A stretch of DNA of 64,000 bases from Leisingera thetidis (lineage in GTDB: Bacteria; Pseudomonadota; Alphaproteobacteria; Rhodobacterales; Rhodobacteraceae): positions 1,181,501-1,245,500 of the forward strand of contig NZ_CP109787.1 of the NCBI RefSeq assembly GCF_025857195.1. The letters run 5' to 3'. How positions within the stretch are numbered: position 1 is the first letter of the stretch; the number at the start of each line of letters is the position of its first letter. Below the pieces are notes generated by a model. It saw only the letters and a program-made list of their open reading frames with translations. It was not told where the DNA came from and made no database searches. This document shows positions 15,963 through 24,957 of the stretch, in pieces. The position numbers were made by a program, and so were the translations under genes.

Positions 15963-16172
15963 TCAGTTGTGTTCGTAGGCCGCCTGATAGGCGACGCGTT
16001 TGATTTCGGACCGGTTCAGGCCCAGATCGGCCAGATCGCGGGCCGTCAGTTCCGACAGCTCGTTGACGGTCCGGCGGTACAGCCGGTAGCGGACAAACTT
16101 CACCATCAGCGAGTCCAGGAAACCCACCGGGGATGCAATGCTCACCGCGGAGATCTGTTGTGCTGCTGCCAT
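15963..16172 (-). CDS. DUF1127 protein, CcaF1-like RNA-binding protein
   Basis: A 69-residue basic protein ending with the DUF1127 block: LYRRTVNELSELTARDLADLGL followed by NRSEIKRVAYQAAYEHN. In Rhodobacter sphaeroides the equivalent protein CcaF1 is an RNA-binding protein involved in sRNA maturation and turnover, and is encoded just before the CcsR sRNAs, in an operon driven by the RpoH heat-shock sigma factors. The same arrangement is seen here. The ATG at 16172 has AAGGA at about 8 bases. An upstream in-frame ATG lacks similarity. I could not identify a convincing RpoH promoter by eye. Confidence 0.85.
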   Translation of the reverse strand: MAAAQQISAVSIASPVGFLDSLMVKFVRYRLYRRTVNELSELTARDLADLGLNRSEIKRVAYQAAYEHN

Positions 16173-16532
16173 GGATCCGTTCCTTCGTCTTGCCGTGTGC
16201 GCCGGTTGCGCCGTGATCGTCCAGCGCCTCAGTGGCGCCGCTTGAGACACAATTTAAGGATATGCTGCAGATGCACAATCCCGTGCTTCGTCAATCCGGA
16301 TATGCAGCGAGCGCATGGGTGGCGGGTCCCTATGCTCTGGAAACTGCTGAAGATTTTTGCCGCACCCGCCGCGGCTGCCGGTTTTCGCAGCAAACTGCCG
16401 CAAATGGCGGCAGGGCTGCCGCGCCGCGCTTGCCTTTCCCTCCGGGCCCTGCTGCCGGTCCCGTCTCCGGCACGGGTTTCCGGCCGCGCCGCGGCGGCCT
16501 ATACAGGGGCGGACAGCAGCAGGAGAACAGCC
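16173..16532. other. Divergent intergenic region between the DUF1127/CcsR operon and mrp
   Basis: About 360 bases that must hold the promoter of the minus-strand sRNA operon and of mrp. A possible minus-strand pair (TTGTGC near 16275 and an AT-rich stretch near 16250) is too weak to call. No gene is seen. Confidence 0.4.
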
Positions 16533-17597
16533 ATGCCGGTATCCCAGGAACAGATTCGCGCCGCCCTTGAGCGGCTGGCCCTGCCGGATGGCGGCACGCT
16601 GGTGTCGCGCGACTTGCTGCGGGCACTGCGCGTCGAGGGCGGCAAGGTGAGCTTCGTGATCGAAGCGCCCAGCCCCGAGATCGCCAAGCTGATGGAGCCG
16701 CTGCGCAAGGCGGCGGAGGCGGCGGTGCTGGCGCTGGAAGGGGTGGAGACGGTCTCTGCCGCGCTCACCGCCCATGCGCCGCAGCAGCCCGCTCCCAGCC
16801 TCAAGATCGGCGGCCATCCGAAACCGCAGGCGGAACCGCTGAAGCCGGCGGGCGTCCAGCGCATCCTGGCCGTCGGCTCGGGCAAGGGCGGGGTGGGGAA
16901 ATCCACCGTCGCCTCCAACCTTGCGGTGGCGCTGGCCAGGCAGGGGCGCAAGGTCGGGCTTCTGGACGCGGATATCTACGGCCCCTCGCAGCCCCGCATG
17001 ATGGGCGCCTCCGGCCGCCCCGCCAGCCCGGACGGCAAGATCATCGAGCCATTGCACGCCCACGGCGTCACCCTGATGTCGATCGGCTTCATGCTGGAGG
17101 AGGGCAAGGCGGTGGTCTGGCGCGGCCCGATGCTGATGGGGGCGCTGCAGCAGATGCTGGGGCAGGTGAACTGGGGCGAGCTGGACGTGCTGATCGTCGA
17201 CCTGCCGCCCGGCACCGGCGATGTGCAGCTGACGCTGTGCACCAAGGCCGAGGTGTCGGGGGCCATCGTGGTCTCCACCCCGCAGGACGTGGCGCTGCTG
17301 GACGCGCGCAAGGCGATGGACATGTTCCGCACGCTGAAGACCCCGGTGCTGGGGCTGATCGAGAACATGTCCTTCTTCACCTGTCCCGACTGCGGCGGCG
17401 AGCATCACATCTTCGGCCACGGCGGCGTCGCGGCCGAGGCCGAGGCGCTGGGGCTGCCGCTGCTGGGGGCGCTGCCGATTGATCTGGAGACCCGGCTGGC
17501 CGGCGACAGCGGCACCCCGGTGGCGGCGGGCGAGGGGCCGATGGCCCAAGCCTATGCGCGGATTGCCGAGGGGCTGGTCAAGGGCGGCATGGCCTGA
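16533..17597 (+). CDS. apbC: Mrp/ApbC/NBP35-type P-loop ATPase, iron-sulfur cluster carrier
   Basis: A 354-residue cytosolic protein that binds a bridging [4Fe-4S] cluster and hands it to apo-enzymes. An N-terminal MIP18-like (DUF59) domain (about 1-85) precedes the ATPase. The deviant Walker A reads GSGKGGVGKST, the Walker B region VLIVDLPPGTGD, and the cluster-binding CxxC is in FFTCPDC. The start at 16533 has a GGAG site at about 7 bases. It is followed by a strong terminator, so it appears monocistronic. Confidence 0.95.
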   Translation: MPVSQEQIRAALERLALPDGGTLVSRDLLRALRVEGGKVSFVIEAPSPEIAKLMEPLRKAAEAAVLALEGVETVSAALTAHAPQQPAPSLKIGGHPKPQAEPLKPAGVQRILAVGSGKGGVGKSTVASNLAVALARQGRKVGLLDADIYGPSQPRMMGASGRPASPDGKIIEPLHAHGVTLMSIGFMLEEGKAVVWRGPMLMGALQQMLGQVNWGELDVLIVDLPPGTGDVQLTLCTKAEVSGAIVVSTPQDVALLDARKAMDMFRTLKTPVLGLIENMSFFTCPDCGGEHHIFGHGGVAAEAEALGLPLLGALPIDLETRLAGDSGTPVAAGEGPMAQAYARIAEGLVKGGMA

Positions 17598-17631
17598 GGC
17601 CGGCCGCTCTCATTGCAATTGCGCTCTTTAG

Positions 17632-17657
17632 GGCCCGCCTTTCCGGCGGGCCTTTTT
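17632..17657 (+). terminator. Intrinsic terminator of mrp
   Basis: GGCCCGCC (17632-17639) pairs with GGCGGGCC (17645-17652) around TTTCC, followed by five T. Confidence 0.9.
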
Positions 17658-17743
17658 GCTGTTTGCCCCTTCGGATGGGCGCAGATGGGATTGCCCGCCC
17701 GCTTCGGGGTCCCGCGGGGTGGGCGGCCCCGCGCGGGACCGCA

Positions 17744-17804
17744 TGGGACAGCTGGGAAATCATGGGCCGGCTGGGAAATCATGGGCGTCATGGGAATTCA
17801 TGGC
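17744..17804 (+). repeat. TGGG tandem array, possible MraZ-binding repeats
   Basis: TGGG starts at 17744, 17753, 17763, 17772, 17782 and 17791, with a degenerate TGGC at 17801. Spacing alternates 9 and 10 bases, making a 19-base unit (TGGGAAATCATGGG plus five bases). E. coli MraZ is known to bind direct TGGG repeats spaced by about 10 bases. The array lies about 600 bases upstream of mraZ, farther than typical, so regulation from here is inference. Confidence 0.5.
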
Positions 17805-17948
17805 CCGGATTTCCGCCGCACCCCCTTGCCGGTGCGAATCATTCCGTGCTGAAACGCTGCAATTGGCAATTTCCGGCGCTGCCGCCAGCGCCGGCTTGCG
17901 AACGTAGGGGGAACACTGGCGGAGTTCGTGAGTCGCTGGACGGAATCG

Positions 17949-17999
17949 CGGGAAACTATGGGAAAAAAATTGCCGCTGCAACTCGCCTCTACATCTAGT
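17949..17999 (+). promoter_or_regulatory. Candidate dcw promoter 1 with upstream MraZ-type box
   Basis: A CGGGAAACTATGGGAA box (17949-17964, repeat period 10) lies directly upstream of TTGCCG (17970-17975) and TCTAGT (17994-17999), separated by 18 bases. MraZ normally represses its own dcw promoter through such boxes. A start of transcription near 18007 would give a leader of about 400 bases. Confidence 0.4.
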
Positions 18000-18113
18000 G
18001 TTTGCGGTTGCTTAACTCACAACAGCTTCGCATTTTTGGCTTGAACAGACCACGAATCTCTTGCGAATCTCTGCCTGGATTGCCAGCCCTTCAGCGGTTT
18101 TTGGCAGAAAACA

Positions 18114-18144
18114 GTTGCAGGGCCATCAATTCCCATAGTATCCC
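18114..18144 (+). promoter_or_regulatory. Candidate dcw promoter 2 overlapped by an inverted MraZ-type box
   Basis: TTGCAG (18114-18119) and TAGTAT (18136-18141) are 16 bases apart. The -10 region lies within TCCCATAGTATCCC (18131-18144), which on the minus strand is GGGATACTATGGGA, nearly the same as the box at 17949. A start near 18148 would give an RNA of about 210 bases up to the terminator, close to the 206-base UpsM of R. sphaeroides. Confidence 0.4.
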
Positions 18145-18147
18145 TAA

Positions 18148-18358
18148 TACATCGAATGAGACGAGGGACGGGGCGCCAAACGACCCCAAGCCAAAACAAA
18201 ACAAGCAGGTTTCATACAGGCCTTCGCTTTCATCGACCAAAGAGATCCGGCGCGCGGGCGAGCAGACATCCCCCCAGGTGGCGCGCGCAGTCGGACATCC
18301 CGCATAGCGGGCCAAGGCGGCGGGTTGATCAGTGGCAGCAGATCAACCCGCCCCTTTT
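18148..18358 (+). ncRNA. UpsM-like sRNA from the mraZ 5' leader
   Basis: In Rhodobacterales an abundant sRNA, UpsM, is made from the 5' untranslated region of the dcw cluster by partial termination just before mraZ. Here the leader has no coding potential and ends in a strong intrinsic terminator at 18319-18357, 51 bases before the mraZ start. The 5' end is uncertain (about 18148 or about 18007). The call rests on position, length and terminator, not on sequence alignment. Confidence 0.6.
18319..18357 (+). terminator. Leader terminator upstream of mraZ
   Basis: GGCGGGTTGATC (18319-18330) pairs perfectly with GATCAACCCGCC (18341-18352) around a ten-base loop, followed by CCTTTT. It stands between the promoter region and mraZ, so only read-through transcripts express the dcw genes. 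This fits UpsM-type partial termination. Confidence 0.8.
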
Positions 18359-18408
18359 CATTCCGGGGGACGGATTTACGCGAGGGACGCGCGGAAAAGG
18401 ACGGGAAA

Positions 18409-18912
18409 TTGGGCCGCAGGTTCAGAGGCGAAAGCCACCACAAGGTGGACAGCAAGGGGCGGGTGTCAATCCCGGCCTCTTTTCGCCGTGTGCTGGAGGC
18501 CGCCGACCCCAACTGGCAGCCCGGCCAGAACCCGGAACTGGTGATTGTCTACGGCGATGACCGCCGGAACTTCCTGGAATGCTATACTATCGAGGCGATC
18601 GAAGAAGTGGACGCCAAGATCGACCAGCTGCCGCGCGGCTCGATGCAGCGCAAGATGCTGCAGCGGATGTTCCACGGCCAGTCCTTCCCGACCAACGTGG
18701 ATGAGACCGGCCGCCTGGTGCTGCCCGCCAAGCTGCGCGGCAAGATCGACCTGGAGGCCGAGGCTTTCTTCATCGCCGCGGGCGACACCTTCCAGATCTG
18801 GAAGCCGGAGACCTATGAGGCCGAGGAACTGGCCCAGGCCGAGAAATGGATGGAAGAGCTGCCCGAAGACTTCGATCCGATGGAATTCCTAGATGGCGCC
18901 GGGAGCGCTTGA
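18409..18912 (+). CDS. mraZ: Transcriptional regulator MraZ, TTG start
   Basis: A 167-residue protein with two AbrB/MraZ half-domains, marked by VDSKGRVSIPASFR and VDETGRLVLPAKLR (the DxxxR motif). MraZ forms rings, binds TGGG repeats and represses the dcw promoter. I chose the TTG at 18409: family members begin (M)GRRFRGESHHK, and AAAAGGA precedes it by 8 bases. An ATG at 18325 would place the start inside the leader terminator and add residues without similarity. It is the first gene of the dcw cluster, followed 3 bases later by rsmH. Confidence 0.93.
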   Translation: MGRRFRGESHHKVDSKGRVSIPASFRRVLEAADPNWQPGQNPELVIVYGDDRRNFLECYTIEAIEEVDAKIDQLPRGSMQRKMLQRMFHGQSFPTNVDETGRLVLPAKLRGKIDLEAEAFFIAAGDTFQIWKPETYEAEELAQAEKWMEELPEDFDPMEFLDGAGSA

Positions 18913-18915
18913 GAC

Positions 18916-19908
18916 ATGACCCAGGACCAGAAAGCTGCCAATGGTCCCCACATTCCCGTCCTTCTGCGCCCGCTCCTGCAGGCGGTGGCGCCGGTCGCGG
19001 GACGCTGGCTGGACGGCACCTTCGGGGCCGGCGGCTACACCCGCGGCCTGCTGGAGGCCGGGGCGGAGCAGGTCATCGGCGTCGACCGCGACCCGCTTGC
19101 GTTTGAACTCGCGAAACCCTGGGCAGGGGAGTACGGCGAGCGCCTGATCCTGCAGCCCGGCGTGTTCTCCCGCATGGATGAATATGCGCAAGGCCTCGAT
19201 GGCGTGGTGCTGGACCTCGGCGTCTCCTCGATGCAGCTGGACCTGGCCGAGCGCGGCTTTTCCTTCATGAAGGACGGTCCGCTGGACATGCGGATGTCGC
19301 AGTCCGGCCCCTCCGCCGCCGATCTGATCGCCGGGCTGGAGGAGGCGCAGATCGCCGACATCCTGTTCCACTACGGCGAAGAACGCGCCAGCCGCCGCAT
19401 CGCCAAGGCAATCGTCCGCGAACGCGCAATCGAACCCATCACCACCACCCTGCGCCTCGCCAAGATTATCGAATCCTGCCTGCCGCGCCCCAAGCCGAAC
19501 CAGTCGCACCCGGCGACCCGCAGCTTCCAGGGGCTGCGCATCGCGGTGAATGCCGAATATGACGAGCTGTTCGAGGGCCTCTTGGCCGCTGAAAGGGCGC
19601 TGAAGCCCGGCGGGCTGCTGGCCGTCGTGACCTTCCACTCGGTTGAGGACCGCATGGTCAAACGCTTCTTCCAGCACCGTGCGGGCAAGACCGGCCGGGC
19701 CAACCGCTACGCGCCGGAGCAGGAAGAAACCCCTTCCCAGTTCACGCTGGTCACCCGCAAGGCGGTGGGGCCGGACGACCGGGAACTGGCCGACAACCCC
19801 CGTTCCCGTTCCGCCCGCCTGCGGGTCGGCCGCCGCACGGAGGCGGCGCCGGGGCCGATCTCGGCCAAGGAGCTTGGAATGCCGCAGCTGAAAGAGGCGC
19901 GCAAATGA
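18916..19908 (+). CDS. rsmH: 16S rRNA (cytosine1402-N4)-methyltransferase RsmH
   Basis: A 330-residue SAM-dependent enzyme (formerly MraW) that methylates N4 of C1402 in the ribosomal P site, fine-tuning decoding. It shows [13 protein letters not shown] at the N-terminus, the SAM-binding [24 protein letters not shown] and the C-terminal [13 protein letters not shown] block. It starts 3 bases after the mraZ stop and its stop overlaps the ftsL start (ATGA), indicating translational coupling. Confidence 0.97.
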   Translation: MTQDQKAANGPHIPVLLRPLLQAVAPVAGRWLDGTFGAGGYTRGLLEAGAEQVIGVDRDPLAFELAKPWAGEYGERLILQPGVFSRMDEYAQGLDGVVLDLGVSSMQLDLAERGFSFMKDGPLDMRMSQSGPSAADLIAGLEEAQIADILFHYGEERASRRIAKAIVRERAIEPITTTLRLAKIIESCLPRPKPNQSHPATRSFQGLRIAVNAEYDELFEGLLAAERALKPGGLLAVVTFHSVEDRMVKRFFQHRAGKTGRANRYAPEQEETPSQFTLVTRKAVGPDDRELADNPRSRSARLRVGRRTEAAPGPISAKELGMPQLKEARK

Positions 19909-20255
19909 AGACTTTGCTGTATGCCGCAACCTGCCTGGCCGTCTTCGGCCTCGCCTTCTGGGCCTACCGCGAAAACTATGCCACCCAGCAGGTGCTGAAA
20001 GACACCCGTGCCCTGCAGCAGCAGATCGGCGCCGCCCAGGTGCGGCTCAGCGTGCTGCGCGCCGAATGGGCCTATCTCAACCGGCCGCAGCGGCTGCGCG
20101 ACCTGGCGGACATCAACTTCGACAGCCTCGGTCTGTTGCCGCTGCGCCCCGACCAGTTCGGCCGGGTGGACGAGGTCTCCTACCCGGTGCCGGACGAGCT
20201 GGACATCACCAACGAGGTCGAGGTCTCCGGCCTGAACGCGGAGAGACAGCCATGA
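19905..20255 (+). CDS. ftsL: Cell division protein FtsL
   Basis: A 116-residue bitopic inner-membrane protein with one N-terminal membrane helix (about 3-21) and a periplasmic coiled-coil region (about 25-65, [19 protein letters not shown]). FtsL joins FtsB and FtsQ and activates FtsWI. Sequence similarity in this family is low, so the identification rests on size, topology and position between rsmH and ftsI. ATGA overlaps link it to both neighbours. Confidence 0.88.
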   Translation: MKTLLYAATCLAVFGLAFWAYRENYATQQVLKDTRALQQQIGAAQVRLSVLRAEWAYLNRPQRLRDLADINFDSLGLLPLRPDQFGRVDEVSYPVPDELDITNEVEVSGLNAERQP

Positions 20256-22036
20256 TCCGCACCCCGCTCCGCCCGCTGGCGCGGGTTCTGCACGCCCGCG
20301 CAACCGGCGAAAACCCGGATGTGATCGAAGCGGAAAACATCAGCCTGCGCCATCAGGAGATGCAGGTGCAGGCCCGCCAGCGCGCCGAAGGGCGGCTGCT
20401 GGTGCTGGGGCTGTTCTTTGTCTGCGCCTTCGGGGCGATCATCGCCCGCATGGGCATGACCGCGGTGTCGGAACCGGCGGAACCGGTCGCCAGCGTCCCC
20501 GGCAGCGTGATTGCCGCGCAGCGCGCCGATATTGTCGACCGCAATGGCAGCCTGCTGGCCACCAACTTCGAGACCCACTCGCTCTATGCCCAGCCGCCGC
20601 AGATGATCGACCCCGCGGGCGCTGCGGAAAAGCTGGTGCAGATCTTTCCTGACCTCGACCGCGACCGCCTGATCCGCGACTTCACGGGCAAGCGCAAGTT
20701 CCTGTGGGTCAAGAAGAAAATCAGCCCCGAACAGCTTCAGGCCGTGCATGACATCGGCGATCCCGGCCTCCTGTTCGGCCCGCGCGAGATGCGGCTTTAC
20801 CCCAATGGCAGCCTGGCCGCGCATGTGCTGGGCGGCGCCGGGTTCGGCAAGGAGGGCGTCAACGCCGCCGAGGTGATCGGCGTCGCCGGGGTCGAGCGCC
20901 AGTACGACACCTACCTGCGCGATCCGGCCAATGCGGGCAAGCCGCTGCAGCTGTCGCTGGACCTGACGGTGCAGGCGGCGGCGGAGCAGGTGCTGTACGG
21001 CGGCATGAAGCTGATGAACGCCAAGGGCGCGACCTCGATCCTGATGGATGTCCACACCGGCGAGGTGATCTCGGTGGTGTCGTTCCCGGATTTCGATCCC
21101 AACGACCGGCCGCGCCCGCCGGCCTCGGGCAATGACCCCTCGGTCAGCCCGCTGTTCAACCGCGCGGTGCAGGGGGTGTACGAGCTTGGCTCCACCTTCA
21201 AGATCTTCACCGCCGCGCAGGCGATGGATCTGGGGCTGGTCGGCGCCGACACCGTGATCGACACCCGCGGGCCGCTGCGCTGGGGCCGCTTTGCGATCCG
21301 CGATTTCCGCAACTACGGCAACGAGATGTCGGTGACCAAGATCATCGTCAAATCCTCCAACATCGGCACCGCCCGGCTGGCGCAGCAGATCGGGGTGGAG
21401 CGGCAGAAGAGCTTCCTCGACTCGCTGGGCATGCTGGCGCCGGTGCCGTTCGAAATCTCCGAGGCGGCGGGCGGCAAGCCGCTGCTGCCGGCCAATTGGT
21501 CGGAGCTGTCGGCGATGACCATTTCCTACGGCCACGGCATCTCGACCACGCCGATGCACCTGGCGGCGGGCTATGCGGCGATTGCCAATGGCGGCCGCTA
21601 CGTGGCGCCGACGATTCTGAAGCAGGCCGGGCCGCAGCCGGGCGAACGGGTGATGAGCGAGGCCACCGCCGCCGCCGCGCGCAGAATGCTGCGCAAGGTG
21701 GTGAGCGAAGGCACGGCCTCTTTTGCCGAGGTCGAGGGCTACCAGGTGGGCGGCAAGACCGGCACCGCGGATAAGCCCAAGCCCCAGGGCGGCTATTACG
21801 AGGACAAGGTGATCGCCACTTTTGCCTCTATTTTTCCGGCACATGACCCCGAATACGTGCTGATCGTGACACTGGACGAACCGTCCATCATTGCCCATGG
21901 CGAAGAGCGCCGCACCGCCGGCTGGACCGCCACCCCGGTGGCGGCTGAGATGATCGGGCGCGTGGCGCCGCTGCTGGGGCTGCGTCCGCAAGTTGAACCC
22001 GCAGAGGTGACTGGTATAACCCTCACCTCAAACTGA
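20252..22036 (+). CDS. ftsI: Peptidoglycan transpeptidase FtsI (PBP3)
   Basis: The 594-residue septal class B penicillin-binding protein, which cross-links peptidoglycan with FtsW. It has a short cytoplasmic tail, one membrane helix (about 48-68), a pedestal domain, and a transpeptidase domain with the SxxK serine in GSTFK, the SxN motif in KSSN, and the KTG motif in GGKTGTA. The ATG at 20252 lies in the ATGA overlap with ftsL. Longer upstream frames are not real. Confidence 0.97.
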   Translation: MIRTPLRPLARVLHARATGENPDVIEAENISLRHQEMQVQARQRAEGRLLVLGLFFVCAFGAIIARMGMTAVSEPAEPVASVPGSVIAAQRADIVDRNGSLLATNFETHSLYAQPPQMIDPAGAAEKLVQIFPDLDRDRLIRDFTGKRKFLWVKKKISPEQLQAVHDIGDPGLLFGPREMRLYPNGSLAAHVLGGAGFGKEGVNAAEVIGVAGVERQYDTYLRDPANAGKPLQLSLDLTVQAAAEQVLYGGMKLMNAKGATSILMDVHTGEVISVVSFPDFDPNDRPRPPASGNDPSVSPLFNRAVQGVYELGSTFKIFTAAQAMDLGLVGADTVIDTRGPLRWGRFAIRDFRNYGNEMSVTKIIVKSSNIGTARLAQQIGVERQKSFLDSLGMLAPVPFEISEAAGGKPLLPANWSELSAMTISYGHGISTTPMHLAAGYAAIANGGRYVAPTILKQAGPQPGERVMSEATAAAARRMLRKVVSEGTASFAEVEGYQVGGKTGTADKPKPQGGYYEDKVIATFASIFPAHDPEYVLIVTLDEPSIIAHGEERRTAGWTATPVAAEMIGRVAPLLGLRPQVEPAEVTGITLTSN

Positions 22037-22055
22037 AACAGGGCAGAGGGCCGCC

Positions 22056-23540
22056 ATGAGCAGCAGACCAGACCAGCCGCTGAGCCAATTGGGGCTGACC
22101 GCCCGCGGCGGCGCCGACCCGCAGATCCGCGGCCTGGCGGTGAACAGCCGCGAGGTGCGCGAGGGCTATCTCTTTGCGGCCCTGCCGGGCAGCCAGATGC
22201 ATGGCGCCAAATTCATTCCTGCCGCGCTGGAACAGGGCGCCTCGGCGATCCTGACCGATGCCGCAGGCGCAGGCATCGCCGCCAAGGTGCTGGACGAAAG
22301 CCACGCCGCTTTGGTCGTCGTCGAGGACCCGCGCCAGACGCTGGCCTATGCCGCCGCGCTGTGGTTCGGCGGCCAGCCGCAGACCGTGGTGGCGGTGACC
22401 GGCACCAACGGCAAGACCTCGGTCGCCAGCTTCGTGCGCCAGATCTGGATGGAGCTGGGCCATGAGGCGGTGAACATGGGCACCACCGGCATCGAAGGCG
22501 CCTGGAGCTATCCGCTGGCCCATACCACGCCGGAACCCGTCACCCTGCACCGCGCGCTGGCAGAGGCCGCGGCGGCGGGTGTCACCCATGCGGCGATGGA
22601 GGCCTCCTCGCACGGGCTCGACCAGCGGCGCCTGGACGGGGTGCAGCTGGCCGCCGCCGGGTTCACCAATTTCACCCAGGACCATCTGGATTACCACGAG
22701 ACATTCGACGCCTATTTCTCTGCCAAGGCAGGCCTGTTCCGCCGGGTGCTGCCGGAAGAGGGCGTCGCCGTCATCAACATGAACGATCCGCGCGGCGCCG
22801 AGATGCGCGCGGTGGCCGCCGCCCGCGGCCAGGAGGTGATCAGCGTCGGCCGCGGCTTGGGCGATCTGAACTTGATGGGGCTGCGCTATGACGGCACCGG
22901 GCAGGACATGCGGTTTTCCTGGCATGACCAGCCCTATCAGGTGCGCCTCAACCTGATCGGCGGCTTTCAGGCGGAAAACGTGCTGCTGGCCTGCGGGTTG
23001 GCGATTGCCGGCGGCGAGGACCCGGAGCGGGTGTTCGAAACCCTGCCGCATCTGACCACCGTGCGCGGCCGGATGCAGCTGGCGGCGTCGCGCGGCAACG
23101 GTTCCGCCGTATTTGTCGATTACGCCCACACCCCGGATGCCGTTGCCAGCGCCATCAAGGCGCTGCGCCCGCATGTGCTGGGCCGCCTGATTGCCATCGT
23201 CGGCGCCGGCGGCGACCGCGACACCAGCAAGCGGCCGCTGATGGGGCAGGCGGCGCATCAGAACGCCGATGTGGTGATCGTCACCGACGACAACCCGCGC
23301 AGCGAGGACCCGGCGGCGATCCGCGCCGCAGTGAAGGGCGGCGCGCCCGATTGCATCGAGATCGGCGACCGCGCCGAGGCGATCCTGCGCGGCGCCGACA
23401 TGCTGCAGGCAGGCGATGCGCTGATCATCTGCGGCAAGGGGCATGAGACCGGCCAGACCGTGGGCGACCAGGTGCTGCCGTTTGATGATGCCGAGCAGGC
23501 CAGCATTGCCGTGGCCGCACTGGACGGGAGGCTGGCATGA
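22056..23540 (+). CDS. murE: UDP-MurNAc-tripeptide synthetase MurE (meso-diaminopimelate adding)
   Basis: A 494-residue Mur ligase that adds the third amino acid to UDP-MurNAc-L-Ala-D-Glu using ATP. The ATP loop is TGTNGKTS. The DNPR motif in DDNPRSEDP marks enzymes that use meso-diaminopimelate rather than lysine. The C-terminus overlaps murF by ATGA. It starts 19 bases after ftsI with an AGGGCAGAGGG-type ribosome-binding region. Confidence 0.97.
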   Translation: MSSRPDQPLSQLGLTARGGADPQIRGLAVNSREVREGYLFAALPGSQMHGAKFIPAALEQGASAILTDAAGAGIAAKVLDESHAALVVVEDPRQTLAYAAALWFGGQPQTVVAVTGTNGKTSVASFVRQIWMELGHEAVNMGTTGIEGAWSYPLAHTTPEPVTLHRALAEAAAAGVTHAAMEASSHGLDQRRLDGVQLAAAGFTNFTQDHLDYHETFDAYFSAKAGLFRRVLPEEGVAVINMNDPRGAEMRAVAAARGQEVISVGRGLGDLNLMGLRYDGTGQDMRFSWHDQPYQVRLNLIGGFQAENVLLACGLAIAGGEDPERVFETLPHLTTVRGRMQLAASRGNGSAVFVDYAHTPDAVASAIKALRPHVLGRLIAIVGAGGDRDTSKRPLMGQAAHQNADVVIVTDDNPRSEDPAAIRAAVKGGAPDCIEIGDRAEAILRGADMLQAGDALIICGKGHETGQTVGDQVLPFDDAEQASIAVAALDGRLA

Positions 23541-24937
23541 CGCTGTGGACCGCGGCAGAGGCCGCCGCCGCCACCGGCGGGCGGGCGCAGGGCAGCTGGG
23601 CCGTCTCCGGCCTGTCGATCGACACCCGCACCCTTGCGCCGGGCGACATGTTCGTGGCGCTGAAGGCGGCGCGGGACGGCCATGACTTCGTGGCGCAGGC
23701 GCTGGAGAAGGGCGCCGGTGCGGCGCTGGTTTCGCGCATTCCAGACGGGGTTCCGGCGGATGCGCCGCTGCTGGTGGTCGATGACGTGCAGGCGGGGCTG
23801 GAGGCCTTGGGCAGGGCCTCGCGGGCCCGCACGCGGGCCAAAGTGGTTGCCGTCACCGGTTCGGTCGGCAAGACCTCGACCAAGGAGATGCTGGCGCGGA
23901 TGCTGTCCGATCAGGGCCGCACCCATGCCGCCGTGGCCAGCTACAACAACCACTGGGGGGTGCCGCTGACGCTGGCGCGGATGCCGCGCGATACGGAATT
24001 TGCGGTGATCGAGATCGGCATGAACCACCCGGGCGAGATCGCGCCGCTGGCACGGCAGGCGCGCCCGCATGTGGCGATGGTGACCACCGTGGCCGCGGTG
24101 CATCTGGAGGCGTTCGAGGACGTCGCCGGCATCGCGGCTGAGAAGGCCGCGGTCATGGAAGGGCTGGAGCCCGGCGGCGTGGCCGTGCTGAACGCCGATA
24201 TCGCCGAGGCCCAAGTGCTGCGGGACGCGGCGGCTGATCTGGGCGCAGATGCCCGCTGGTTCGGCAGCAGCGCGGAAGACTACAGGCTGCTTTCGGCGGC
24301 GATCGAGGGCGAGGAAACCGTGGCCCGCGCCACCGCAAACGGCCGCGCGGTTGAGCTGCACATCCAATCGCTGGGCGCCCATTTCGCGATGAATGCGCTC
24401 GGCGCGCTGGCCTGTGTGGAGGCGCTGGGGGCCGACCCGGCGCGCGCCGTCGGAAGCCTGGCGCTGTGGTCGCCGGTCAAGGGCCGCGGCGTGCGCGAGA
24501 CCATCCGGCTGGACAGCGGAGAGATCACCCTGCTGGACGACAGCTACAACGCCAATCCGACCTCGATGGCGGCGGCGCTGGCGGTGCTGGCGGCGACACC
24601 GGGCGCGGGGCGGCGGATCGCCTATGTGGGCGATATGAAGGAGCTTGGCCCGCAGGAGCAGGCGCTGCACGCCGGGCTGGCCGGTCTGGAGGCGGTGCAG
24701 GGCATCGACAGGATCCACTGCATCGGCCCGCTGATGCGGGCGCTGCATGGCGCATTGCCGGAGGCGAAACGCGGCGGCTGGTATGAAACCAGCGCCGACG
24801 CGGTGCCGCATCTGGCACGCGGTTTGCGGGGCGGCGATATCGTGCTGGCCAAGGGCTCGCTCAGCATGGCGCTGGCCAAGATCGTTGACGGCATCCGAGA
24901 AATGGGCCAATCCGGCCCGGCACAAGAAAACGCGTAA
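23537..24937 (+). CDS. murF: UDP-MurNAc-tripeptide:D-Ala-D-Ala ligase MurF
   Basis: A 466-residue Mur ligase that attaches the D-Ala-D-Ala dipeptide made by Ddl (37 kb region). The ATP loop is [12 protein letters not shown], followed by [23 protein letters not shown] and the C-terminal [11 protein letters not shown] signature. It overlaps murE and is followed 20 bases later by mraY. Confidence 0.97.
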   Translation: MTLWTAAEAAAATGGRAQGSWAVSGLSIDTRTLAPGDMFVALKAARDGHDFVAQALEKGAGAALVSRIPDGVPADAPLLVVDDVQAGLEALGRASRARTRAKVVAVTGSVGKTSTKEMLARMLSDQGRTHAAVASYNNHWGVPLTLARMPRDTEFAVIEIGMNHPGEIAPLARQARPHVAMVTTVAAVHLEAFEDVAGIAAEKAAVMEGLEPGGVAVLNADIAEAQVLRDAAADLGADARWFGSSAEDYRLLSAAIEGEETVARATANGRAVELHIQSLGAHFAMNALGALACVEALGADPARAVGSLALWSPVKGRGVRETIRLDSGEITLLDDSYNANPTSMAAALAVLAATPGAGRRIAYVGDMKELGPQEQALHAGLAGLEAVQGIDRIHCIGPLMRALHGALPEAKRGGWYETSADAVPHLARGLRGGDIVLAKGSLSMALAKIVDGIREMGQSGPAQENA

Positions 24938-24957
24938 AGAACGGGGGAAGAGCCCAG

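Noticed and set aside
17658..18408. RNase P RNA gene (rnpB) upstream of mraZ
   Set aside because: I looked for the conserved GAGGAAAGTCC-type core and its partner near the 3' end and found neither on either strand.
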